Position numbers and translations under genes: made by a program | Shown: one piece after another, positions 25,179-35,671 of the stretch | How positions within the stretch are numbered: position 1 is the stretch's first letter | Layout: every line of letters begins with the position of its first letter | Notes under the pieces: generated by a model | Seen by the model: only the letters and a program-made list of their open reading frames with translations | Database searches by the model: none | Told to the model about the DNA's origin: nothing | Assembly (NCBI RefSeq): GCF_900324465.2 | Contig: NC_046612.1 | Coordinates: 6,773,800 to 6,837,799 of the forward strand | Reading direction: 5' to 3' | Length of the DNA stretch: 64,000 nt | Source: Anabas testudineus | Lineage: Eukaryota > Chordata > Actinopteri > Anabantiformes > Anabantidae

Positions 25179-26012
25179 TCAGACTTTCTTCCGGACGCTA
25201 AAAGGCACCGAGTTGCCGCACAGCAGCCGGTCCCGCTCCCGCACCTCCTCCTGCAGCTTGGCCTCGGCCACCCGCAGCTGGCGGATGGTCGACTTCATCT
25301 CCGTCATCTTCACCTCCATCAGTGCGATGATGTCCCGCTGCTCGTTCAGTTTTCGCAGCAGCTCGGCAGACGTGGTGCCGGTGGTCAGAGAGTACGAGTG
25401 GTCCAGCGGGCTGCTGGTCACACTGACGTACTGCACGGACGGCTGGTGCACGGTGGACGCGGTTTCGACTGATGAGTCCTCGGCAGTCAGCTCGTCTGCG
25501 CTGCCGATCGGCGCCGTGTAACAAGTCCCCTCTGACTGGGCGGGCAGCCGCGCCGTGCCCAAGTACTCCCCGTTCTGGCCTATCTGAACCACGGTGATGC
25601 TGTCGTCGCTCGCTTCGCCGCCAGCATTGCCCTCGGCTCCCTCCGCCGTGCTGCCCAGGACGCTGGTGATGACAACCCCGGAGGTCGCTGCAGCGGCGGG
25701 GGCAGGAACCGCCGCGGACACTTTCCTGCCTCTGCCGCGCCGACTCTTGCGCTCGTTGACCCCTCGCAGGGGGAACAGGGACGGTACTCTGATGCTGTAC
25801 GTCTTCCTCCCTCCGGCGAAATGGACGCTGCAGACTCGGTGTCCCGTGGTGGGCTGGAAGGTGCTGAAGCAGCCGCTGACCCCGGCTCGGGAGATGTTCC
25901 TGAGCCACAGCTCCCTCAGCGTGGCGTCCTTAGGAAAGGTGTAGAAGCGCAGGTCCCGGTCCCGGTGCGAGTTGTTGTAGCAGCCAGGGACACAGCAGGT
26001 GAACCCGGGCAT
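25179..26012 (-). CDS. thap11: THAP11 (Ronin), THAP-domain transcription regulator
   Basis: Intronless 277-residue protein. THAP11 binds DNA and recruits HCF-1 to promoters of growth and mitochondrial genes, with roles in pluripotency and cobalamin metabolism. Residues 1-85 are a C2CH THAP zinc finger: MPGFTCCVPGCYNNSHRD at the start, then GVSGCFSTFQPTTGHRVCSVHF and the closing VPSLFPLRGVNER, nearly identical to the vertebrate protein. A basic segment near 87-97 (KSRRGRGRK) may be a nuclear signal. The HCF-1-binding motif DHSY is at 204-207, followed by a coiled coil at about 216-262. The glutamine tract known in human THAP11 is absent; the middle is Ala/Ser/Gly/Thr-rich instead. The coding sequence is much more GC-rich than its flanks. 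A minus-strand AATAAA at about 24,607-24,612 could end the transcript. Confidence 0.97.
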   Translation of the reverse strand: MPGFTCCVPGCYNNSHRDRDLRFYTFPKDATLRELWLRNISRAGVSGCFSTFQPTTGHRVCSVHFAGGRKTYSIRVPSLFPLRGVNERKSRRGRGRKVSAAVPAPAAAATSGVVITSVLGSTAEGAEGNAGGEASDDSITVVQIGQNGEYLGTARLPAQSEGTCYTAPIGSADELTAEDSSVETASTVHQPSVQYVSVTSSPLDHSYSLTTGTTSAELLRKLNEQRDIIALMEVKMTEMKSTIRQLRVAEAKLQEEVRERDRLLCGNSVPFSVRKKV

Positions 26013-26360
26013 GTTTGCGTCAGCGCCGAGGGTTAAAACTCGGTGTTTGGATTAAGTTCGCGTTATTTTATTGTTGTTTCTTTATTCTATGCGTTGTTAT
26101 CAAGCTCAGCGGCCTGCAAGCGGAACTACACGTCCCACAACGCTAACAACTTCCTGTTTGTTTTTTACCCAAAGTGAGTCCTTCTTCTCCCTACGACGAC
26201 CGAATCCCAGCGCAGAACTTGTAGTTATTCTGAAACCGACATTAATGTTTTATTTTCGGTGTTTTTTTTTAATCTTGTTTTGTTCTTCGCGGTGTTTTCA
26301 AGCCAACGGTCCTCCACTGAGAACTAAAAGTCCCAGAATTCCCTGCACTTCCGGTCCCAG
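26013..26360 (-). promoter_or_regulatory. THAP11 promoter with Ronin/ZNF143-type sites
   Basis: Upstream of THAP11 lie two plus-strand matches, each one base off, to the ACTACANNTCCCAG element bound by THAP11/HCF-1 and ZNF143. One is ACTACACGTCCCAC at 26,125-26,138 and the other ACTAAAAGTCCCAG at 26,323-26,336, the latter followed by AATTCCCTGC and CACTTCCGG (an ETS-type site). A further half-site, ACTACAAG, is on the minus strand near 26,219-26,226. No protein was tested here; the binding is inferred from the known motif. Confidence 0.55.
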
Positions 26361-28779
26361 TCAGTCGGTGCTCTACCGCCCCTGGTGGTCAGATCAGGAT
26401 AACACACACCAACACCGTACTGTATTTAAGTATTTCAATAATTACTTATAGTTACATTATCATGCATTTACAAACAAATGTGCGTAGCCTATACATTCAT
26501 AAGTGTGTGTATGGGTACTAATAGAAATGTGTACATATGTGAATGCACACATTTACTCAAACTACTACATAAGATACTTTCACACTATGTTTGTATGTAT
26601 ATATACGTTTCCCTTGCCTATTATTCTTATTATAATTGGTATCGTTATTCACTGCTCTTTCTTGATGTTGCTCTTAATGGGAACTGCTATATTTTTCACT
26701 GCTGCAATGTTCTGTGCCTTCTACCACAATGTCTGATTGGTTGGCCACTTTCATCATGGTAGTATACGGAGAAGTACCAAGAGACTGAAATTGAAATTCA
26801 AACTGAATTGAAAAGGATCAGGAAGATGAAGACCAAAGTGGCCCCAGTTAGGAAAAATACACACTAATAGTAGATCAATAGAAAAACATTTCATCTTATT
26901 TATAAAATATCTAAACAACTAAAAATGAGATAAATGTAATTGAAGAAAACCTACAGTCTACAGTATTCTGTAGTGGAATAGAAACATGAAGTGTCATGGA
27001 AATACAAAACTTAAAATCTAATTTATATAAAAGTAATTATAAACAATAATAAAACTGCTTTATTTAAGGTCATACACATCCACAGGTGTTTTCAATTTCA
27101 CTGACTTATTAAAGCTCCAGACAGACTGAGATTAGGTAGAGCTGTCCTGGGAATTACCTGATGTAATCAACCTCTATAAAACAAAAAGCCCTGGGCAGAG
27201 CTCTAATTAGGCAACATGATAAACACTTGACTGAATCATGGGTGAACCTCATTAGGTTTAAATGAGTGTATCCTCATACAGAACGCTTACATCAGCTGTA
27301 AACCCCAAATGTGAGTAGGTTCAAAAGCAAACAATAATTTTTGAAATCTGAATTCTGGTTCTTGAGACTCAGTCCTCTATTTATCCACACCTAAAAACAC
27401 AACTCTATACAATAGCAGACACATCTGTAGCCTGAAGTGCAGGATATAGCTACACTGGAAAACTGTAATACAGAAAATAAACTAGAAAACACAACAGCGG
27501 TTATTTTCCCTGTAGTTGTCATTAAAAAATTCTATCAAGACACAAAAATGAATCCCATCTAATCACCCTCTGTGAATCCAGGACCTGATAAAGTCTATAA
27601 ATCTGTGCCACAGGGCACTGTTGTTGACTAAAAACTATTTAAAACAGTCCTACTGTTTCAGTAAGTGACATATATCTACATAATAAAAAATATGGGCATC
27701 GTAGTTTACCTACAGTATAAACAGCTCCACACACAATAATGGACGTAATCATTTTAATCATTCCTCCTGGTCATACTGGTAATTTTTGCTGCTCTACTCC
27801 AGATGTGATAAAATCCACAGACACAGTTTTTAATGGTGACACATATACAGCCACAAATGTTTTAGTTAAACAAACATAATATGTATTTAGATTGAACTAC
27901 ATGTGCCAGGGTCTGCATTTGTGTATTTAATTATACAGTGAGTAAATATACAGAGGACTGTTAACAAAAAAAGTTATTTTTTCATGTTACAGAAACTATT
28001 GTAGCACTTTGTAATTCTTTGAGCAACTTTAGCTATTGCTATACTAAAAATTAACTGTGTTTGTGGAAGGAAACTGTGTCTTTTTTGATGCAATCTGCTT
28101 GATGCAATCTCCTTTGCAACAGTTTTAAATCCTCTACACTGGATTTGGAACTAATTGTATTCAGTTGTCAAAACAGAGGTTGCAGTTTGGCCGTATGGCT
28201 GTAAGCCACTGCAAATCCTCCAGCTTGCCTACTTGAAAACTGATTTAAGTTTGTAGGTTAAATGACTTCATGTAAACATATTGTGTCAGGAGGAAGATGT
28301 TTCAAACTTGTTTTTCAGAGATTTGCAGATATTTCATGTCATTTTGCACCATTTAGTTTTCAAACTGTTTTTAAAGGTTTTACATCTCTTGGTAGTGTTT
28401 TTGCATCCCCTTGTAATCATTCTGTTTTTAGCCATTTTGCAACTTTATGTGATTGTTTTCTGGATGTTTCACAGCACTTGTGCCTGTTCTGTTGCCATTT
28501 GTGGTTGTTTAAGTCGTTTTGTAGTAAATTTGCATCTATTTGTAAGAGTTTGTCTAACAAAATTTAGAGTCTGTGTGTAAACTTTGCATACCTTCGTAGT
28601 TGTTTTGCATCAATTTATAGTCACATTTTAACAAATGTCAAACAAATGACAAACAGTCAGTCATACCAAGGCTCTGATCCAGCTGTCCAATTACGTTTTT
28701 AGTTATTTACCTGAAAAATCGCATAACAACGTTTGGTGTGTTGAACTGGAGCCAGACCTCCGTGTGTGTCTCTGCCGTT
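26361..28779. other. Intergenic between THAP11 and GFOD2
   Basis: AT-rich sequence. Open frames at 26478-26762 and 26503-26736 are hydrophobic by base composition and match nothing I know. No RNA gene was recognised. A degenerate short tandem repeat occupies the right end (next entry). Confidence 0.5.
28290..28630. repeat. Degenerate ~20-base tandem repeat
   Basis: The stretch repeats variants of TTTGTAGT-NNTTTTGCAT at roughly 20-45-base spacing (TTTTGCACC, TTTTGCATCC, CATTTTGCAACT, CGTTTTGTAGT, TTGCATCTATTTGTA and TTTTGCATCAATTTATAG). This resembles a minisatellite I associate with fish genomes, here heavily mutated. It explains the 101-codon open frames at 28,262-28,580, which are not genes. 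Confidence 0.6.
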
Positions 28780-28920
28780 ATCCACTGCCGGTGACCCATC
28801 TCCGGCCCGTGTAGCGTCTCTGATTCTCCCACAGTCCTTCCGTTGTTGCTGAAGTTACCATTAGCAACTGGGCAGCGCCCGGCTCAACGCTCGCTGCTGA
28901 TGTCCTCCTAAATACGACAG
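28780..28920 (+). promoter_or_regulatory. Likely GFOD2 promoter and 5' untranslated exon
   Basis: A GC-rich patch just 5' of a consensus-like donor (ACAG|GTAGAT at 28,920/28,921). At 28,854-28,868 it contains GTTACCATTAGCAAC, a full match to the RFX X-box form GTNRCC-(0-3)-RGYAAC. It sits 1.55 kb upstream of the GFOD2 start codon on the same strand, so a non-coding first exon here is plausible but unproven. Confidence 0.4.
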
Positions 28921-30471
28921 GTAGATAACCTTACATTTCGCTATGGATTGTTGTTTATAACACGTTTAAATATCTTTTAGTAAACTCAATGTGTATGTTT
29001 ACTAGTTCCTACCTTTTAACGTGAGTTTTGGACATTTTTTGCGGCTGTCTGGCCGGCTAGCTGGATATGCTATTAGCTAGCATAACCGTGCACCTGAGTG
29101 TAGCTAGCTTAGTGAGAGCGAACCGAGCTATCCCGATCAAATATCCCGCAGTGGTTAAAGTCGTAGACGTTTTCTGCAGGTTTGTGGCATCACAAACATG
29201 ATGACAAACTACTACTGATGTAGATAGTGGCGTTTTATTGTAACATGGGTTTTGTTATTTTACCAAAAAACTGCAACACAGCCCGGATAGGTTAGTTTAA
29301 GGTGGTTTCACTATGAGAGTGAAGTGCTGTCAGGCTGGTGAACATGTTTGTCCACGGTGTTTGTTTGAGCCCTGAGAGAGAAGGCTTATTTCTCCATAGG
29401 CTACACAGGTAATGCAGGTGCACAAACCTGAATCAGTCAGACATGGCTGCAGGGAGACAGGTGAGACACTACTCGAACATTAACATCACGTCGTCTGTCG
29501 TAAATACGTGATCATGAAGGCTGCTAAAATAATAACTCTAGAAATGCTTAAACTAAACTAGCTGTTTTCTGTCATTGTGTCAATAGCCCAAAATACAAAC
29601 GTAATTATTGTTAAAAAATGTTAAAGAAGATGAGCACCTAAGTCACACGTTTGAGAATCTATAAAATATAGACTTAACATGTTTGTTAAACAGTTAATCA
29701 TTAGTTTAGTAGTCATTTTTGCAACACTGTTCCCATTGCCTAAGCCTGGTGGGTTAATAACAGTTACACTGATTACTGAAATCCAGACATCAGCATGACA
29801 TGACAGTTTAGGATTAGGAAATAACCACATGTAAACAAAAAGCTCAGATGGCCTCAGGTGAGCCAAGCAACATTATGTTTCCTATTTAACGTACTGAACA
29901 AGTGGCACTTGGTGAATGTTGGATGTTATTTAATATACTAAAATGTTTTGTACAAAAGTGCCCCAAAATTAACTTGGATAAGCTCATAAACATACATTAA
30001 TTGCACATGTTACAGCGGTGGAGATGATGTTGACTTTTGGTGGGTGTGGAACATCTGAGGAATGGTATGTTAAGTATGGAGCAGGACACAATGTAAGTGC
30101 CTGTCAGAAACCGCTGATAAGAGAAACTTGTCTAAACATCCATCCGACATGTTTGTTCCGTTTGTTTGTGGAGTCATTTGAGTTATATTCTACATTGTGC
30201 TATGAGGACGGCATTGTAACATTGTGATTTAATCTTCTTTTCCCCGCTCTTAAATCTGTGTCAAGTGATTTTCTGAAGTAATGCCATTAAAGTATTTCAT
30301 GAAAGCAGCAGGAATTTCAACCTAGAATGTTGCCGTCAGTGTAACACAGCTTTAATATTCTTTTTATTTATTTGTTTTGTAGGTAACCTCTCTCTAGTTT
30401 AACAAACAAGTTGACGTAGGCTCTTGGGATGTCTATGTGTCACACGTAACGTCAAAGTGTGTGGCACTGCC

Positions 30472-32498
30472 ATGTTGCCAGGAGTCGGGGTGTTTGGCAT
30501 GGGGAGCACAGCTCGAGTGCTGGTCCCTTTGCTGAAAGCTGAAGGCTTTGAGGTTCATGCCCTCTGGGGGCAAAGCGAAGAGGAAGCCTGCTGCTTGGCA
30601 AAGGAGCTCGGCATCCCATTTCACACCAGCCGTTCTGATGACGTCCTGCTGCACCAAGATGTCGACCTTGTTTGCATCTATATTCCACCCTCAATGACGA
30701 GGCAGATTGCTGTCAAAGCACTTGGTAAGAGGTCATAAACAGAGAAACTGTTTCCAAATCTGTTTCCATGTAGTATTCTAGCATTACAGCATTTGACTTT
30801 TACTAATGTACTCGATTCCTTTTTTATTTTTGTCATGCTGCTCTGTCCAAACACCTAGCTCTATTTAAAGTGTATAACTTAACTACACTTAACATTGGTG
30901 TAATATATATATATATACACATGCATACATACATACATGAAATTATTTGATCAGAAGCAATGAAACATACATTAAAATAAAAAGAATATAATGGTCAATA
31001 GAAAACAGTTTTTTTTTTTTTCCCTTAAACACCAGATTCAAAATTGACATTCCAGTTGGGATCTACTGGTAATGACATTTATTTTACACAAACTGTGACC
31101 TGACCTAGCCGGGTGTGGTCAGTCCCCCCTAAAACAGATTTTGTCTCACCAAAAGATGTGTATGCTAAAAATTGCTGCATTTGCCAATATCAAACATGAC
31201 CAACATCATATCACAGGAGAGGTGATCTATAATGTTAACTCACTGTATCTGATGAAATTCCTGAGCGTTGACCTCAGCTTCCTGTTTTAGTTGTAACTTC
31301 CTGAGCGTGACCACACCAAAGGATTTGTCCACAGCACTAATTCCGATGGAGACTTAAAAACTGCACTCCACCTCTCCTATCACTTGTGATTGCAGGACAG
31401 CATGCTCTGTTTCCATGTAGTATTCTACCATTACAGCGTTTGACTGCTGCTTTTTAAATTATATGGCTAATGGAACTGAAGAGCTCCTATAACAGTTGAA
31501 ATTCTAGTATTATCATTATTATTACCTCAAAGATCATTGAATTCAGTCTAACCTGAATGAGTAATAACCTCTACCCTTTCCTCTACCTGTTTGCAGGTAT
31601 AGGAAAGAATGTTGTGTGTGAGAAAGCTGCAACAGCTGTGGACTTATTCAAGATGGTGACAGCAGCCAGATACTATCCCCAGCTGCTCAGCATTATGGGG
31701 AATACCTTGCGCTTCCTGCCAGCCTTCGTTGCAATGCGCCAGCTGCTGTTGGAGGGATATGTTGGTGAATTGCAGGTGTGTGATGTCCGAGTCTACGGCC
31801 CGAGTCTTCTGGACGAGTCGTACGGCTGGACGTGTGAGGAGCTGATGGGAGGAGGCGGCCTGCACACTGTCGGCTCTGCCATCATTGACCTTCTAAGTTA
31901 CCTGACTGGTGCTCGTGCCCATCGTGTCCACGGGTTGCTGCGAACCTTTGTTCAACAAAACAATTTGATCCGAGGCATCCGCCGCGTCACTAGTGACGAT
32001 TTTTGTTTTTTCCAAATGCTGATGGGTGGAACTGGGTCCAGCTCTGGTGGTGTGTGTTGCACTGTGACCCTGAACTTCAACATGCCTGGGTCGTTTGTGC
32101 AAGAGGTTATGGTAGTTGGATCCACTGGTAGATTGGTCGCCAGGGGGACAGAACTGTACGGTCAGCGCAACGGGAGTAAAGGTGAGGAGCTGCTGCTAGA
32201 TGACAGTGGATGGGTAGGCCCAGAAGTAAAGGACATGCCTCTGCCCCAGCTGCGAGGGCTGAGCTCCATGGTAAAGGCACTGAGACAGTCTTTCCAGGCT
32301 CATGAGGAGCGCAGGTCATGGGCGCGAGGACCGGTTGCAATGGCACCAACGTTCGAGGATGGTCTATATGTGCAGACGGTGGTTGAGGCAGTGAAACGGT
32401 CGAGCTGCAGTGGAGAATGGGAGTGTGTTGAGATCATGAGTCAGGAGCCAGATCCAAACCACAACCTGTGTGAAGCTCTGCAGAGAAATAAGAACTAA
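30472..32498 (+). CDS. gfod2: GFOD2, Gfo/Idh/MocA-like oxidoreductase-domain protein 2
   Basis: Two coding exons, 30472-30724 and 31597-32498, join in phase 1 (G|GT) to give 384 residues; the human protein is remembered as 385. GFOD proteins have an N-terminal Rossmann NAD(P)-binding fold and a C-terminal Gfo/Idh/MocA domain; GFOD2 has been linked to extracellular matrix assembly and no enzyme reaction is firmly known. Visible features: [20 protein letters not shown] (nucleotide-binding loop) at 2-21, [14 protein letters not shown], then [13 protein letters not shown], the family's EK-motif region. [32 protein letters not shown] and the C-terminal [11 protein letters not shown] point to GFOD2 rather than GFOD1. 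The ATG at 30,472 was chosen because it begins the conserved MLPGVGVFG; the frame is open further upstream without an ATG. Confidence 0.96.
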
Positions 32499-34820
32499 AT
32501 GTATGGAACACCCAGTGCAACAACTACGTCTGACAAAACTGGGCTCTGAATGTTTTTCCTTTAATTCAGCAGTTTACATAACACATGACTACTCTGCTTT
32601 TTCACAATGTGTCACATTTTGAACAGAATATTTTGGGTTGAGAACATACTGTGTTATAGATGTTTGTACCAGTTTAGTTTTGATTTGTTTATACACTAAA
32701 TTGTCACAGCTCCATTATTCTGCCTGTTGTCATCTGGCTAAATATAATTCTAATAATGTTATAATAGATCTGGTTTGTTTTAAAATCTACCTGTGCTCTT
32801 CGGCACATGGCATAAGTTAGACAGAGTGAAGCTTGAAGTCATGGTGTCATGACTTTACTTTTTCTGCTGAATAAGGAAGGCACTACACATTTGTGAAATA
32901 CTAGCCCAGTTTGAAGTTTGTCTCAATACATTCACGTAAACATGCAACATTTAAATAAGTACTTACAGTTGGGCAAAAGCACAGCTCTCAAATATGAGAA
33001 CTTCTTGATAACTGGGTTTGCTTTACTTTTGCTTCGTAAAGGTTTTGCTTAAAGCTGTTAGAGCAGCGACATAAGTAAGACATACAGTAGTTATGATCCT
33101 CCACAACATATTTAGTTCAGTATCAGCATTGTTAATCCAAATGTTAGCGTACAATCAGGTACACATGATTAATTTTTGAGAATCATAGGCATGTTAAAAG
33201 TCATGTGTCACTAACTGAGCAAGCTGATGATTCAGACACTGCAAGGGTAAAAACTTGCTGTAAGTTTAACATTACAACATTTGAATCACTGTTGTGCATA
33301 ACATTTAGATGTTAAAAAATATTTTGGTGTAGGTGAATTCCCAGCACCTTTTATTTTGAAAGGAAATGGTTACCTCAGACATGAATGTGAATATGAAAGC
33401 ATGAGAATGATTTGACTAAGAAAATACGTTCATTGTTTGACTCTGGCAGAAGTCAAATTATTTTCCACTGGATCTCTGTAAATTTCAGGCTAAGTATAAT
33501 GGAGCTGTGTAGAGTTTACTTTTTTATTTTACTTTTGCAATGTATAATAAGCATACATTTAGATAGTAGAAAGATTGCATACATAAGATACCAGGGATTG
33601 AGTGAAATAAGCTATGTTGATACCAGAATTTGTAGCACTGCCCCTCAAAATGCCAATTTTTAAAGCGATAGTTCAGATAGATTTATTGCCTGTAAGTTAG
33701 ACAAGGCTCCTGCTTCCTGAATGAAGCAACTATAGTGAGCTGAAGTAATGTTACACTGGATTTCAGTAGTGACACGTTTTCATAGTGGGGGGAAAAGCCT
33801 TCATCATCCCCTCGTCACATATTAGGTGGAGCAGGGAGGTAAATCTGATATTTGCAAAAAAGCTATTAGATAAAATGCCTGAGTTTAAATGTGTGTAAAG
33901 AAAAATGTTTACATGTGTTAATTATCTGATTAATTTTATGTTTTTACATGACTTTGTGTCATGAGTATGTTATCATCCCCACCCCTCTTTCAGCAGTCAT
34001 CTTGAAACCTTAAGATCTTTATATTAAGTAGAACCACTGGATTTGACGTGCGTGAGAGTTTCAGTGAGGTCACTCGAACATGCTCAGACTAATAGAAACG
34101 GAAAGTGTTAAAGGTTTTCAGTTGCTGTGTTCAGTTTTGTTGAAAATCCTTAATGATATTGAAGACTGGAGCAGTGGCCTGATTTGATTGGTCTGCCCCC
34201 TTTCTTTGTCACATGTAGAATCTGCGAACATACATATTACATGCTTACCTCACGCTAACCCAACAGTGCTTTATAAAAACAAGTTAAAATCAAGTTTACA
34301 CAAAGTGTCTTGATAAAATACAACATTATTTGCTTGCAGGATGCTACTTAACTCACCACTTATTAAACTACATTCCACCTGAGATTTCACTCTCTGTTAA
34401 CAGTTTTCGTTTTTGCACTGATAAAATGCCACATGTTTAATGTGCAGTGTAAGGTTCATACTTGTCAGCTCACTGCAAAAGTTAAATTAACATTTGTCTG
34501 TATGAAAAGAGTTTTTGTATTTATTTGTTGTCTTGGTGTGGAGAAGTTTCCTATTGTTTATTCGTGTCAGCGTTTGTCTTCAGTCTGTGAATTTCTGTTC
34601 TGTTGTTTTAATTGACAATGTGGCTTCCTGAGCAGAAGGTGTTGCATTTAAGTTGGGAAAACTGTACCGTGCATCTGTGTCACAGAGATTTTGTTTAATA
34701 AATACAGCTGCATCCATGTAGTGTCTGTGGTTAGACCTCAGTTTAGTGTTTTTTTGTTGTGTTTTGAATTTTGATATTAACAATGTCTTTGAAAATAAAG
34801 GAAAATGCATAGTCACCATT
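32499..34820 (+). other. GFOD2 3' UTR and downstream sequence
   Basis: About 2.3 kb without genes. AATAAA hexamers at 34,697-34,702 and near 34,793 are candidates for the end of a long GFOD2 3' untranslated region. Short open frames (32638-32820, 33412-33663 and 34433-34615) look like chance. Confidence 0.4.
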
Positions 34821-34967
34821 GTGTACAGCTCTTAGGGCAGTTTATAAAAGGGAAAAATGTCTGATGTGATTAAAGCATTAGTTTTGGTTAATGCTGATGA
34901 AAAATCTAAATGAAAAGTCAGTATAAAGGGGTTGACAGTATAGCAATCAAATGGAAGGATTTTTTTC

Positions 34968-35016
34968 CTCACAGGTCGCTTTGGATAAAAGCGTCTGCCA
35001 AATGACTAAATGTAAG
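34968..35016 (+). repeat. SINE/LINE 3'-tail module
   Basis: Contains GGTCGCTTTGGATAAAAGCG followed by TCTGCCAAATGACTAAATGTAA, a tail shared by many fish SINEs and LINEs. Only the tail is recognisable. Confidence 0.6.
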
Positions 35017-35395
35017 GATTTTGAATATTTAAATATCCTGATTCATGTCCAGATGAACAATATAAATGGGAAAATTAAACAGAAGATATTGGCACTAAAT
35101 TTAAAAAAAAAAGTTTAATGATGTGTGTTTCTTACTTTGTTCTACAGTTACAGTATCTTTATTAACAGTTGTGTGTTTACCCTTTGGTTTACCCAAAGGT
35201 TCACCTACAACAACAGGTGGAGATAATACAGAGCGTTATGGGATAAGAAAAAATATATTTTTAAATCAGCCACAGGTAGCTACAAAGTGTGATATATATA
35301 CCTATTAAAGAAAATGGGTCTATTATCCAGAATATAAACATTTATATGTGTTGAGGATTAGAGCCAAATTGCGGTACGTGTACATGTTACACATC

Positions 35396-35472
35396 TTTAC
35401 AGTAGGTGGCGGTGTGACGCTTTTCACGATGTTTTGTAGCCACCAGTGAATATTTCAAACGAAGAAGAAGTC
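35396..35472 (+). repeat. Repeat tail adjoining the BED-finger gene
   Basis: CAGTAGGTGGCGGTGTGACG, TTTTGTAGCCACCAG and TTTCAAACGAAGAAGAAG resemble the end of a dispersed teleost element that ends in GAAGAAGAAG. It stops only about 20 bases before the candidate first exon of the next gene. Confidence 0.45.
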
Positions 35473-35490
35473 ATACGGCAGCAGTGCATT

Positions 35491-35544
35491 ATGGGCCAGG
35501 AAAAAACAAACACTAGTACGGTGGCTAATGCTACTTTTTACCAG
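35491..35544 (+). other. 5' untranslated exon with upstream ORF
   Basis: An ATG at 35,491 opens 18 codons that run to a strong donor, CCAG|GTAAGT, at 35,544/35,545. Spliced to the acceptor at 35,618-35,619 the frame meets TAG in the second codon, so this would be a 19-residue upstream ORF in the 5' UTR of the BED-finger gene rather than its start. Confidence 0.45.
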
Positions 35545-35671
35545 GTAAGTAAGGTTAAAACTCATTATTTCGATAATACCGAACAGTCAGAATAACGCGG
35601 ACTATTTGTTTTTTTACAGCTATAGCTCTGGGTATAGACTGGACGTGATTTTGACCCACAGCGGCTCGGGA

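Noticed and set aside
25198-25908. 236-codon minus-strand frame inside THAP11.
   Set aside because: It is an alternate frame of the GC-rich THAP11 coding sequence, and the THAP11 frame has conserved domains.
28262-28580. Two overlapping frames of about 100 codons rich in Phe, Cys and His.
   Set aside because: Both are produced by a degenerate short tandem repeat based on TTTGTAGT and TTTTGCAT.
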